Notes under the pieces: generated by a model
What the model saw: the letters and a program-made list of their open reading frames with translations, nothing else
Told to the model about the DNA's origin: nothing
The model's database searches: none
Shown here: positions 45,083 through 58,936 of the stretch, piece after piece
Numbering within the stretch: position 1 is the first letter of the stretch
How the letters are laid out: each line of letters starts with the position of its first letter
Source: Nephrocerus scutellatus
Taxonomy: Eukaryota > Arthropoda > Insecta > Diptera > Pipunculidae
Assembly: GCA_947095585.1 (NCBI GenBank)
Contig: OX352763.1
Location: forward strand, 60,793,016-60,857,015
Direction of reading: 5' to 3'
DNA length: 64,000 nt
Made by a program: the position numbers and the translations under genes

Positions 45083-46080
45083 ATAGTCTAACGCAATCGG
45101 CGACATGCTCCGGACCTTCATCGAATAGTCGCCTTAATTACGACATTTTAACGAACCGATAATACCTAATCGACACGGGAGCAGACATTTCAGTGGTACC
45201 ACCTTTGCCTAGCGATCGCTACAAACAGGATACCAATTTCACCCTGCACGCCACCAATGGTTCGTACATCAAAACGTTCGGCAAACGTCTGACCAGCCTC
45301 GATCTCGGCCTTAGAAGGAAATTTACATGGACCTCCGTCATCGCTGACGTGACCATGGCTATAATAGGGTCAGATTTTCTAAACCACATTGGTCTATTGG
45401 TGGATATTCAGCATCACAGATTGATCGATCCATTGACTCAATTAAGTGCCATAGCATCCATCGTAAGTATAGACGTTCCGATTCAGACTATTCGCGTTAT
45501 TGATACCGAGACTATGAATCCTATTATGTTGCCATTATTGAACGAATTTAAGGAATTTAAGGATATAACGGTCGATACGCAGATCAACCGGCCGGTGCAG
45601 CATCGCGTTACGCACCATATTATAACACGCGGTCCACCCACGTTCGCCAAGCAACGACGTCTAAATACCGAGAAATTAGAAATTGTGAAGAAAGAATTCG
45701 CATTCATGATTGAACATGGTATTTGTAGACGGTTGGACAGTCCTTGGGCGAGCCCTTTACAAAAGAAAAACGGCGATTGGCGACCATGCGGCGATTATCG
45801 CGCATTAAATAACATCACGGTACCGGATAGATATCCTATCCCTTACATGCATGATTTTACACATCAATTACATGGTGCCAAATATTTCTCAACAGTCGAC
45901 TTGGTTAGGGCCTATCATCAGATCCCCATTGACGAAGCTGACATTCCCACTCCGTTCGGCCTGTTTGAGTTCGTTAGAATGACGTTTGGTCTTCGCAATG
46001 CCGGTAACATATTTCGGAGGTTCATGCACATCACGCTCTAAAGCCTGGACTTTTGTTTCAGCTATTTGGATAATATTTAG
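45083..46080 (+). pseudogene. Copy G pol, protease-RT
   Basis: The best-preserved protease-RT region. A small deletion near 45137 and a changed codon near 45170 precede a frame open from 45193 through the protease body and into RT up to a TAA near 46039 (shared with E and F). The 8-nt and 18-nt segments missing elsewhere are present. The RT box is again Y-L-D-N-I-TAG (46078-46080). About 9 nt are missing near 45762, and about 15 nt near 45950. Confidence 0.85.
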
Positions 46081-47112
46081 GTGGCGTCCGCTTCGCTCGA
46101 TGAGCATCTCGAGCATCTTCGTGTACTATTCACTCGTTTAAAAAGTGCCGGACTCATAATTAACAGGGACAAATGTTGTTTCGCTGAAACCAAGCTCAAG
46201 TTTTTGAGCCACGAAGTATCTGCGGCAGGATTAAAACCGCTTCCTGAGCGCATCAACGATATAGCCAAGTACGCCTTGCCGACGACTGTTAAGCAACTCC
46301 GACGATTTCTCGGCATGCTTAACTTCTACCGCATATTTATTCCGCACGCAGCAGGAATACAGTCGATGTTGAGCGAATATTTAAAAGATAGTAAGAAAGA
46401 CGACAATCGTGTAATCGAATGGTCGGACCAGGCACGTGATGCCTTCGATTTATCCAAGCGGCAATTATGCGAGGCCGTGATGTTAAGCCATCCTTCGTCA
46501 CTCGCGCAGCTCGCGATAATGGTCGACGCATCTGACACAGCTATGGGCGCCGTAATTCAGCAACAGAATGGCGAACTCGTAAACAACAGCATCATCTGGG
46601 AACCGTTGCAATTTTTTTCGGTTAAGCTCACGCCGACGCAGCAACGTTATAGTGCTTACGACCGTGAGTTTTTGGCCGCATATTCCGCCGTCAAACGATT
46701 TCGGCATTTGGTGGAAGGTCGAAGATTTATATTGTTTACCGATCAAAAGCCTTTGACCTTTGCGTTTTTACAGAATTCAGCGAAAGCGTCCCCTCGACAA
46801 TTCCGTTACTTGGATTTTATCGGGCAATTTACCACCGATATCAGGCATATATCGGGCCGCGATAATGTGGTCGCTGACGCCTTATCTCGTGTCGAGACAA
46901 TCGATATGACGTCGTCCATCAATTATGACGCAATCGCTGAAGCTCAGCGCGCCGACGACGAATTCAATAAGTTACGTGAATCCGGCTCGAGCCTTAAATT
47001 CGAAGATACACCGATAGCCATGGGATCCTCAGTTTCAATATCATGCGATGTGTCCACTGGGAAGAAACGTCCGTTTGTTCCCGCTAGTTGTCGAAGGATG
47101 GTATTCGAAGCC
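46081..47112 (+). pseudogene. Copy G RT end, RNase H and integrase start
   Basis: An open frame of 345 codons. Unlike A-F it reads through L-S-E-Y-L-K-D-S-K without the TAA. RNase H keeps V-D-A-S and D-R-E-F; the third motif is T-D-Q-K-P rather than T-D-H-K-P. It then has G-R-D-N-V-V-A-D-A-L-S-R. Array homology ends abruptly at about 47112, just before the integrase zinc-binding region, and Mag-type sequence begins at once. Confidence 0.85.
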
Positions 47113-48190
47113 GGTTAGAAAGCATGCTCTTGGGTAAATTTGTCATAGGAATTTATGCGACGATAAAAAACTAACACTTACGAGAGCGTTGGAGACAGCA
47201 AAGAAATTCCAGAAACGACACAACGGCGAATCAAAAGGCAACATGTGGAAAACATCTGTGCAATTTAAACGAGTTATCAAAAGAGACAGCAGCAACCGGG
47301 GACAGGTCAACAGCTGCAGAGAACGGGACAGCGAAGAAGGTGTAGTTGCCTTCAAACACAAACAGAGTAGAAACAACTATTTTTAAAGTATGCCCACATT
47401 GCGGTTTCGATAACCACAGACTTCAGCAGTGTAAGTACAAAAAAGTAACATGCTTCAACTGTGAACGAGATGGGCACATGGCGTCTATGTGCAAATGTGC
47501 ACGTAAGAGAAATATGTCAAAAAATATTTCAACTATTAAAAATAACGAAACCTTTACTGATTCCATTGACATTGAGTTAAAATTATTTGGTAAAAAGTTA
47601 AAATTTCAAGTTGATACGGGTGCAGCCGTTTCAGCTATTCCATGAGAAACGTACGTTCGTTTTTTTTAAATATAAAACTGCAAAGTGATAACACCAATAT
47701 TTCTGGTTACGGGAGAAATATGTTAACGGTAAAAGGGTCGTTATTTTGTAATATCACCTACAACAATATTGTAAGATATTTTAAGTTTTAGTTATTGATA
47801 GGGGAAACCCAATAGTCGAAAGGGATTTTTTTAACGTTTTTCAAATAAAACTAATTCAATTAAATGCGTTAGTCTCAGATGAAAACAATTTTAAAGAAAT
47901 ACCCGCTTTTTTCTGACGACTACGGCAAATTGAAAAATTGTAAGGTTAGTCTGGAAGTTGGCAGTAATGTCCAACCGATTTTTGTGAAAGCACGCCCGAT
48001 TCCATTTGCTTTCAGGTAACAAGTTGAAAGTCAAATACACGATTTAGTCAAACGCAGAGTTATTTCGAAAACCTAAAGCACACAATGGGGTACACCCCTT
48101 GTGCCGATTCTGAAGGAAAATGGTAAAATACCAATTTGCGCAGATTATAAAATTACGGTTAACAAGTTTTTGAAAGACAAGAATATCTGA
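47113..48190 (+). pseudogene. Mag-type Ty3/gypsy relic, gag end-protease-RT start
   Basis: A decayed element read in several frames. A Gag helix region (K-L-T-L-T-R-A-L-E-T-A near 47165-47200) is followed by two zinc knuckles, C-P-H-C-x4-H-x4-C and C-F-N-C-x4-H-x4-C (47391-47495). The protease site F-Q-V-D-T-G-A-A-V-S is near 47607-47636. RT N-terminal motifs follow (V-K-A-R-P-I-P-F-A near 47980, V-P-I-L-K-E-N-G near 48100, I-C-A-D-Y-K near 48135). Homology fades after 48190. Two Cys-Cys-His-Cys knuckles are typical of Mag-type Gag. Stops and frameshifts are many, so it is old. Confidence 0.75.
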
Positions 48191-48519
48191 TATAATTAAC
48201 AATATCAAAGATGGACGAGTTTTTTTCCAAAATAGACAAAAAACCTATAATAAATCAAAAGACGACGAAAAAAAACTGTAACGTATTTAAACCGAATAGA
48301 AACTAATTAAAATATTTTAGTTGTCGCATAATTTATACGAAAAGAAACGCTAGGGGATAAAATCACTCATACGGTGATAGAGGCGCTAAAGACTGGAAAT
48401 CATTCAAAAATTTAAGCTAAAGAAGGATTTTCTCCTTTTTAAATCCTCTATATTAACTTCACGTGCCCGTGGCTGGCTGGCGGACTGCCAAACCAAATCT
48501 TGTGATAAATTTTAAACCC
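48191..48519. other. No gene recognised; possible start of Helitron-related DNA
   Basis: AT-rich and without a recognisable coding relic. Near 48446 a TCTATATTAA motif resembles a Helitron 5' terminus, but it is preceded by C where Helitron target preference would predict A. The assignment is therefore weak. Confidence 0.3.
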
Positions 48520-48750
48520 ACTTCCTAAAGCCCGATTTTATTGAAACTTTGCACAAATGTGAACACATTTTGTTGAAATTTGGGTAACCTGGGGCCTCAG
48601 GGTCGGAGGGCTTCCCTACAAATATTTTACAAAATGTACCCGATTTTCTTCATATTTTATATGTATCTCCGATGGACAACATTTTTTGTAAAAATTTGGA
48701 AGTCATCGGGCCCCGGAGACCCATACAAATTTTATAAAAAAAAAATACCT
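48520..48750. repeat. CCCGATTTT-type repeat block, leftmost
   Basis: Two degenerate ~110-bp units containing CCCGATTTT, an ATTTTATA stretch, TCTCCGATGG, CTTTTTGTAAAAATTTGG and a GGGCC-rich step. The same units make up the larger blocks at 50241, 52497, 54184 and 56500. Confidence 0.65.
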
Positions 48751-49262
48751 GATTTTATGGTTTTCGTGGTGGCTGAGTTGAATGGCGATGGTAAGACAGC
48801 TCTAGGGGGAAGGGGTCGATAACTGAGGGGTAGGGGGTGAGCGCTATTAGTGTCGATTTTATGGTTTTCGTGGTTGCCGAGTTGAATGGTGATGGTAAGA
48901 CAGCTCTAGGGGGATAGGGTCGATGACTGAGGGGAGGGGTGAGCGATATTAGTGTCGATTCTATGGTTTTCGTGGTTGCCGAGTTGAATGGTGATGGTAA
49001 GACAGCTCTAGGGGGATAGGGTCGATAACTGAGGGGAGGGGTGAGCGATATTAGTGTTGATTCTATGGTTTTTGGGGTCGCTGAGTTGAACGGTGATGGT
49101 AAGACAGTTTTAGGGGGATGGGGTCGAAAACGGAGGGGTGGGGGGTTACCGATATTAGTGTCGGTTCTATGGTTTTCGGGGTCGCTGAGTTGAATAGTGA
49201 TGGGAAGACAGCTCTAGGGGTATGGGGTCGAGACCTGAGGGGGATGACCGATATTAGTGTAT
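48751..49262. repeat. G-rich ~103-bp minisatellite, five units
   Basis: Unit starts at about 48751, 48855, 48957, 49059 and 49163 (spacing 102-104). Each has GATTYTATGGTTTT, then GGTGATGGTAAGACAG, then several runs of four or five G. The strand bias (G on plus) is strong. The last unit is truncated at GATATTAGTGTATAG. Confidence 0.85.
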
Positions 49263-49369
49263 AGAATGGTACTCGGCGACCATTTGGCGACGAGTTTGGG
49301 GGTGAGGACATTTTCGCCCCAACTTCAAATTGGAAAAGGTAGATTAGTAGCCGTGTTTTATGGATATGT

Positions 49370-50030
49370 TAAATTGACATCGATTTTTTAAATCTGCCGC
49401 GGAACTAATAAATTCTATTTATCTGGCTGTTTCTCAAAACTATAACATTTTGAACCAGTTTCTAGAAGGGGTCATTCTTGCTTCTAAAAATGGAGACAAC
49501 CACGAAATAAACAATCAAATACTTGCCATGTTAATAGGCGTAGTCACTCAATATAAGTGTATCGATACTTTTTCAGATACTGATGAGGAAGTTAATTATC
49601 TGACTGAGTTCCTAAATTCACTTAATTCGTCTGGATTGCCACAACATCGTCTTACAGTTTGATCTCCAATTATTTTACTACGGATTCTCGACTCGCCAAA
49701 AAACTTTTCAACGGCACAAGACTGTGCGTAAAAGAGATGGCGTGAAATATAATTGACTATCTTCACAGAAAAGGGACAATGTGAAACAGTTTTTATCCCA
49801 CGGATAGCACTCATTTCGACGGATCTTCCTTTTAAATTTAAATTTCCAGTATAACTTGCGTTTTCGATGACGATCAATAAGTCGGACGGTTTATTAAGTA
49901 CTGCGGAGTATAGATTTAAGATCGTCATGTTTTTCCCACGGACAATTTTATTTTGCTTGCTCTGGGTTGGGTTGACCTAAAAATTTATTTATTCTTGCAG
50001 GTGAAACTAAAAACATTGTATACAACTAAG
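49370..50030 (+). pseudogene. Helitron helicase relic, C-terminal part
   Basis: Read across three frames, this stretch gives the C-terminal motifs of the PIF1-like helicase domain of Helitron Rep-Hel proteins: S-G-L-P-Q-H-R-L (near 49635), N-G-T-R-L-C (near 49710), F-I-P-R-I-A-L-I-S-T-D-L-P-F near 49775-49830, A-F-S-M-T-I-N-K-S (near 49860), and S-H-G-Q-F-Y-F-A-C-S with P-K-N-L-F-I-L at the end (49930-50005). Stops and frameshifts are frequent. It runs directly into the Helitron 3' terminus at 50237. Confidence 0.75.
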
Positions 50031-50237
50031 TTTTGTTTTAAATTAATTGTATCTATGTTTCTTTAATTTTATTTTATAATTTGAATACTCTAGCTACAAT
50101 TTAAAATATATTTTTTAAAATAAATTTTGTTAATAAAAACTGCAATCCTTATAGATAGATATCATTCTTTTTTCTACCCCTGCCTAATAGAAGATCGCGA
50201 AGAATAAATACCTGGGCAACGCCGGGTAATCAGCTAG
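49959..50237 (+). mobile_element. Helitron 3' tail, first copy
   Basis: From the end of the helicase to CTAG (50234-50237). It contains a hairpin ACCTGGGCAACGCCGGGT (50210-50227) six bases before CTAG, which matches the known Helitron 3' structure (short GC hairpin, then CTRR). The base after CTAG is C rather than the expected T. An AATAAATA polyadenylation-like signal lies just before the hairpin. In this copy alone the tail is joined to helicase sequence. Confidence 0.75.
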
Positions 50238-50240
50238 CAT

Positions 50241-50760
50241 ATTATAAAAAAGTACCCCATTTACTCCAAATTTTATACACATGTGTATATCCGATGGATA
50301 ACACTTTTTGTAAAAATTTAGAAATAGTCAGGCCCCGAGGTCGGGTGGCACCCATACAAATTTTAAGAAAAAAGTACCCGATTTTCTTCAAATTTTATAC
50401 GCATGTATCTCCGATGGACAACACTTTTTGTAAAAATGTTGGCTTAATCGAGCCCCGGTGTCAGAAGGCCCGATTACAATTTTAAAAAATTTAGCCGATT
50501 TTCTTCAAATTTTATATATGGACAACGCTTTTTGTAAAAATTTGGAAGTGGCCCAAGGGCCGAAGGTGCTTTCATATAAACTTTTAAAAATTAGCCCGAT
50601 TTTCTTTAAATTTTATACACATGTGTATCTCCGATAGAAACACTTTTTTAAAATTTTTGGAGTGATAAAATAAGGGTCCCCAAAGTTTTTTTTTTTTAAA
50701 TGTTACCGATTTTATTCAAACTTTGCATAATGTGTATCAATAAGAGAATTTACACGAAAA
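50241..50760. repeat. CCCGATTTT-type repeat block 1
   Basis: About five degenerate units of ~110 bp with recurring CCGATTTT-CTTCAAATTTTATA, CATGTATCTCCGATGG and ACTTTTTGTAAAAAT. It directly follows the Helitron CTAG in every unit. The short frames within it are not genes. Confidence 0.75.
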
Positions 50761-50820
50761 ATTTTAATTTTTATGGGTTGTTTTATTTAAAACGAATTGA
50801 CGAACTTGTAGTCGAAAACG

Positions 50821-51340
50821 ACGTATTGATGTGGGGGTCATAGAGTGGTAATTCCACGTTCATTACGTAAATTAATTTTGAAACAATCTCATGTAACTCA
50901 CATGGGAATTGTAAAAAAGAAATCTCTCTTGAGATCCTACGTGTGGTGGCCAAATCTTGATCTTGAGGTGAAAGAAATTATTAAAGGTTGCGAAGTTTGT
51001 TTGTCACTTTTACCAAACCCACCTAAGACAAGAGTTATTGACTGGGAAAAGCCAGGAAAACCGTGGCAGCGAATTCACGTAGATTTCGCGGGACCTTTGA
51101 TAGGTCTAAATTTTCTAGTGATAGTTGACGCGTTTTTAAAATGGATTGAGGTGTTTTATACGAAAACGCCTCACCCTACATTTTATGTTAAATGCCTTAA
51201 AAATGTGTTTTCAAGATTTGGTGTTCCGGAGGTAATTGTCTCCGATAACAGAGTAAACATTTCTTGAAGTCGTATGGTATCTCTCAGTGCCTAACAGCAC
51301 CAGGGTATCCAATTTAAATCAAAAGCAGTTTAAAGAAGAA
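50821..51340 (+). pseudogene. Mag-type integrase fragment, unit 1
   Basis: Open from 50845 to 51267. The zinc-binding residues are visible (H-V-T-H-M-G-I-V-K, then G-C-E-V-C), as are the first core Asp (I-H-V-D-F-A-G-P) and the second (I-V-S-D-N). A short deletion after the second Asp removes the following motif and shifts the frame. The third acidic residue is lost because homology stops at about 51310. It probably belongs to the element whose gag-RT lies at 47113-48190. Confidence 0.8.
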
Positions 51341-51478
51341 CTAATAAATAACATAGGCGATAGAAAATTTTAATTCGGTGAAGTAGTTATGATAGTAGTT
51401 AAATCATAGACCGCCCTTGAAAAAACGAATTTTTTTTAATATTTTTATGATTTTAAAATAAAATAGTTACATACAAAT

Positions 51479-52494
<1,016 letters not shown>

Positions 52495-52496
52495 CA

Positions 52497-53040
52497 TATT
52501 ATAAAAAAGTACCCCATTTACTCCAAATTTTATACACATGTGTATATCCGATGGATAACACTTTTTGTAAAAATTTAGAAATAGTCAGGCCCCGAGGTCG
52601 GGTGGCACCCATACAAATTTTAAGAAAAAAGTACCCGATTTTCTTCAAATTTTATACGCATGTATCTCCGATGGACAACACTTTTTGTAAAAATGTTGGC
52701 TTAATCGAGCCCCGGTGTCAGAAGGCCCGATTACAATTTTAAAAAATTTTGCCGATTTTCTTCAAATTTTATATATGGACAACGCTTTTTGTAAAAATTT
52801 GGAAGTGGCCCCAGGGCCGAAGGTGCTTTCATAAAAACTTTTAAAAATTAGCCCGATTTTCTTTAAATTTTATAGACATGTGTGTGTATCTCCGATAGAA
52901 ACACTTTTTTAAAATTTTTGGAGTGATAAAATAAGGGGGCCCCAAAGTTTTTTTTTTAAAATGTTACCGATTTTATTCAAACTTTGCATAATGTGTATCA
53001 ATAAGAGAATTTACACGAAAAATTTTAATTTTTATGGGTT
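52497..53040. repeat. CCCGATTTT-type repeat block 2
   Basis: Matches block 1 with a few indels (for example a GTGT expansion near 52880). Confidence 0.75.
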
Positions 53041-53167
53041 GTTTTATTTAAAACGAATTGAAGAACTTGTAGTCGAAAACGACGTATTGATGTGGGGGCC
53101 ATAGAGTGGTAATTCCACGTTCAAAATTAATTAATTAGATTTTAAAATAAAATAGTTACATACAAAT
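53041..53167. other. Deleted integrase slot, unit 2
   Basis: Only the first bases of the integrase fragment remain (GTGGTAATTCCACGTTCA near 53105); about 570 bp present in units 1, 3 and 4 are missing, joining straight to the SMC3 end. Confidence 0.75.
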
Positions 53168-54181
<1,014 letters not shown>

Positions 54182-54183
54182 CA

Positions 54184-54720
54184 TATTATAAAAAAGTACC
54201 CCATTTACTCCAAATTTTATACACATGTGTATATCCGATGGATAACACTTTTTGTAAAAATTTAGAAATAGTCAGGCCCCGAGGTCGGGTGGCACCCAAC
54301 AAATTTTAAGAAAAAAGTACCCGATTTTCTTTAAATTTTATACGCATGTATCTCCGATGGACAACACTTTTTGTAAAAATGTTGGCTTAATCGAGCCCCG
54401 GTGTCAGAAGGCCCGATTACAATTTTAAAAAATTTAGCCGATTTTCTTCAAATTTTATATATGGACAACGCTTTTTGTAAAAATTTGGAAGTGGCCCAAG
54501 GACCGAAGGTGCTTTCATATAAACTTTTAAAAATTAGCCCGATTTTCTTTAAATTTTATACACATGTGTATCTCCGATAGAAACACTTTTTTAAAATTTT
54601 TGGAGTGATAAAATAAGGGGGCCCCAAAGTTTTTTTTTTTAAATGTTACCGATTTTATTCAAACTTTGCATAATGTGTATCAATTAGAGAATTTACACGA
54701 AAAATTTTTATGGGTTGTTT
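54184..54720. repeat. CCCGATTTT-type repeat block 3
   Basis: As block 1; the CCCATACAAATTTT step is shortened to CCCAACAAATTTT, a change shared with block 4 only. Confidence 0.75.
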
Positions 54721-54760
54721 TATTTAAAACGAATTGACGAACTTGTAGTCGAAAACGACG

Positions 54761-55311
54761 TATTGATGTGGGGGCCATAAAGTGGTAATTCCACGTTCAT
54801 TACGAAAATTAATTTTGAAACAATCTCATGTAACTCACATGGGAATTGTAAAAAAGAAATCTCTCTTGAAATCCTACGTGTGGTCGCCAAATCTTGATCT
54901 TGAGGTGAAAGAAATGATTAAAGGTTGCGAAGTTTGTTTGTCACTTTTACCAAACCCACCTAAGGCAAGAGTTATTGACTACCAAACCCACCTAAGGCAA
55001 GAGGAGTTATTGACTGGGAAAAGCCAGGAAAACCGTGGCAGCGAATTCACGTAGATTTCGCGGGACCTTTGATTGGTCTAAATTTTCTAGTGATAGTTGA
55101 CGCGTTTTTAAAATGGATTGAGGTGTTTTATACGAAAACGCCTCACCCTACATTTTATGTTAAATGCCTTAAAAATGTGTTTTCAAGATTTGGTGTTCCG
55201 GAGGTAATTGTCTCCGATAACGGAACAAAATTTGTTTCCGAACAGAGTAAACATTTCTTGAAGTCGTATGGTATCTCTCAGTGCCTAACAGCACCAGGGT
55301 ATCCAATTTAA
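54761..55311 (+). pseudogene. Mag-type integrase fragment, unit 3
   Basis: Zinc-binding region and core in two frames (54782-55054 and 55069-55311). A short duplication around ACCAAACCCACCTAAGGCAAG (near 54950-55000) breaks the frame. The second Asp motif S-D-N-G-T-K-F, deleted in unit 1, is complete here. Homology ends at the same point as in unit 1. Confidence 0.8.
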
Positions 55312-55471
55312 ATCAAAAGCAGTTTAAAGAAGAACTAATAAATAACATAGGCGATAGAAAATTTTAATTCGGTGAAGTAGTTATGATAGTAGTTAAATCA
55401 TAAACCGCCCTTGAAAAAATGAATTTTTTTAATATTTTTATGATTTTAAAATAAAATAGTTACATACAAAT

Positions 55472-56497
<1,026 letters not shown>

Positions 56498-56499
56498 CA

Positions 56500-57040
56500 T
56501 ATTATAAAAAAGTACCCCATTTACTCCAAATTTTATACACATGTGTATATCCGATGGATAACACTTTTTGTAAAAATTTAGAAATAGTCAGGCCCCGAGG
56601 TCGGGTGGCACCCAACAAATTTTAAGAAAAAAGTACCCGATTTTCTTTAAATTTTATACGCATGTATCTCCGATGGACAACACTTTTTGTAAAAATGTTG
56701 GCTTAATCGAGCCCCGGTGTCAGAAGGCCCGATTACAATTTTAAAAAATTTAGCCGATTTTCTTCAAATTTTATATATGGACAACGCTTTTTGTAAAAAT
56801 TTGGAAGTGGCCCAAGGACCGAAGGTGCTTTCATATAAACTTTTAAAAATTAGCCCGATTTTCTTTAAATTTTATACACATGTGTATCTCCGATAGAAAC
56901 ACTTTTTTAAAATTTTTGGAGTGATAAAATAAGGGGGCCCCAAAGTTTTTTTTTTTTAAATGTTACCGATTTTATTCAAACTTTGCATAATGTGTATCAA
57001 TTAGAGAATTTACACGAAAAATTTTTATGGGTTGTTTTAT
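56500..57040. repeat. CCCGATTTT-type repeat block 4
   Basis: Practically the same as block 3, offset 2317. Confidence 0.75.
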
Positions 57041-57077
57041 TTAAAACGAATTGACGAACTTGTAGTCGAAAACGACG

Positions 57078-57628
57078 TATTGATGTGGGGGCCATAAAGT
57101 GGTAATTCCACGTTCATTACGAAAATTAATTTTGAAACAATCTCATGTAACTCACATGGGAATTGTAAAAAAGAAATCTCTCTTGAAATCCTACGTGTGG
57201 TCGCCAAATCTTGATCTTGAGGTGAAAGAAATGATTAAAGGTTGCGAAGTTTGTTTGTCACTTTTACCAAACCCACCTAAGGCAAGAGTTATTGACTACC
57301 AAACCCACCTAAGGCAAGAGGAGTTATTGACTGGGAAAAGCCAGGAAAACCGTGGCAGCGAATTCACGTAGATTTCGCGGGACCTTTGATTGGTCTAAAT
57401 TTTCTAGTGATAGTTGACGCGTTTTTAAAATGGATTGAGGTGTTTTATACGAAAACGCCTCACCCTACATTTTATGTTAAATGCCTTAAAAATGTGTTTT
57501 CAAGATTTGGTGTTCCGGAGGTAATTGTCTCCGATAACGGAACAAAATTTGTTTCCGAACAGAGTAAACATTTCTTGAAGTCGTATGGTATCTCTCAGTG
57601 CCTAACAGCACCAGGGTATCCAATTTAA
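57078..57628 (+). pseudogene. Mag-type integrase fragment, unit 4
   Basis: Identical in protein sequence to the unit 3 fragments, with the same internal duplication and frame break. Confidence 0.8.
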
Positions 57629-57788
57629 ATCAAAATCAGTTTAAAGAAGAACTAATAAATAACATAGGCGATAGAAAATTTTAATTCGGTGAAGTAGTTA
57701 TGATAGTAGTTAAATCATAAACCGCCCTTGAAAAAATGAATTTTTTTAATATTTTTATGATTTTAAAATAAAATAGTTACATACAAAT

Positions 57789-58608
<820 letters not shown>

Positions 58609-58689
58609 TCACGACGTGCAATTTGGTTTAGAAGGTTTCTTTATTTAATATCAAATTAATATTACACAAATGATTTACTTAAATTTAAT

Positions 58690-58872
58690 AGTTAAATAAT
58701 TAACAGGTGTGCTATGCACGCTTAATACAAATTTAATAGTTAAATTAATAACTGATGTGCTATGCACGCTTAATACAAATTTTATAGTTAAATTATTAAC
58801 TGATGTGCTATGCACGCTTAATACAAAATTTAATAGTTAAATTATTAACTGTCGTGCTATGCACGCTGTAGC
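58690..58872. repeat. ~46-bp repeats with GTGCTATGCAC hairpin, in LTR
   Basis: Four units containing TTAATAGTTAAATTA, TAACTGATGTGCTATGCACGC and TTAATACAAA. Each has a GTGC-TAT-GCAC inverted repeat. They lie between the presumed TATA box and polyadenylation signal, so the LTR transcript would carry four small hairpins. Confidence 0.8.
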
Positions 58873-58936
58873 TGCACCAAGACTAACTCTTAATGATAAT
58901 CCTCCTTAATTTCAAACCTAATATAAAAGCAGCTGC

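Larger units (their letters stand above)
1..47112 (+). mobile_element. Tandem array of LTR-sharing CsRn1-type Ty3/gypsy elements, copies A-G
   Basis: Seven head-to-tail copies of one LTR retrotransposon, each joined to the next through a single LTR instead of two. Family assignment rests on three visible traits known for the CsRn1 group: a Gag Cys-His-Cys-Cys finger (C-x2-H-x9-C-x3-C), a primer-binding site complementary to tRNA-Trp, and pol order protease-RT-RNase H-integrase. Copy limits: A 1-4781 (5' end outside the window), B 5097-13615, C 13931-21794, D 22028-27030, E 27521-30788, F 31221-34449, G 39976-47112 (3' end lost). Every copy is coding-defective. Many defects are identical between copies, which points to duplication at the DNA level. 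Confidence 0.9.

Noticed and set aside
49596..49928. 110-codon minus-strand frame
   Set aside because: The plus strand read in shifting frames gives Helitron helicase motifs, so this is an antisense shadow of the relic.
50294..50485. 63-codon frames in the CCCGATTTT blocks
   Set aside because: They are produced by the ~110-bp repeat (the same motif appears twice in the frame) and have no protein family features.
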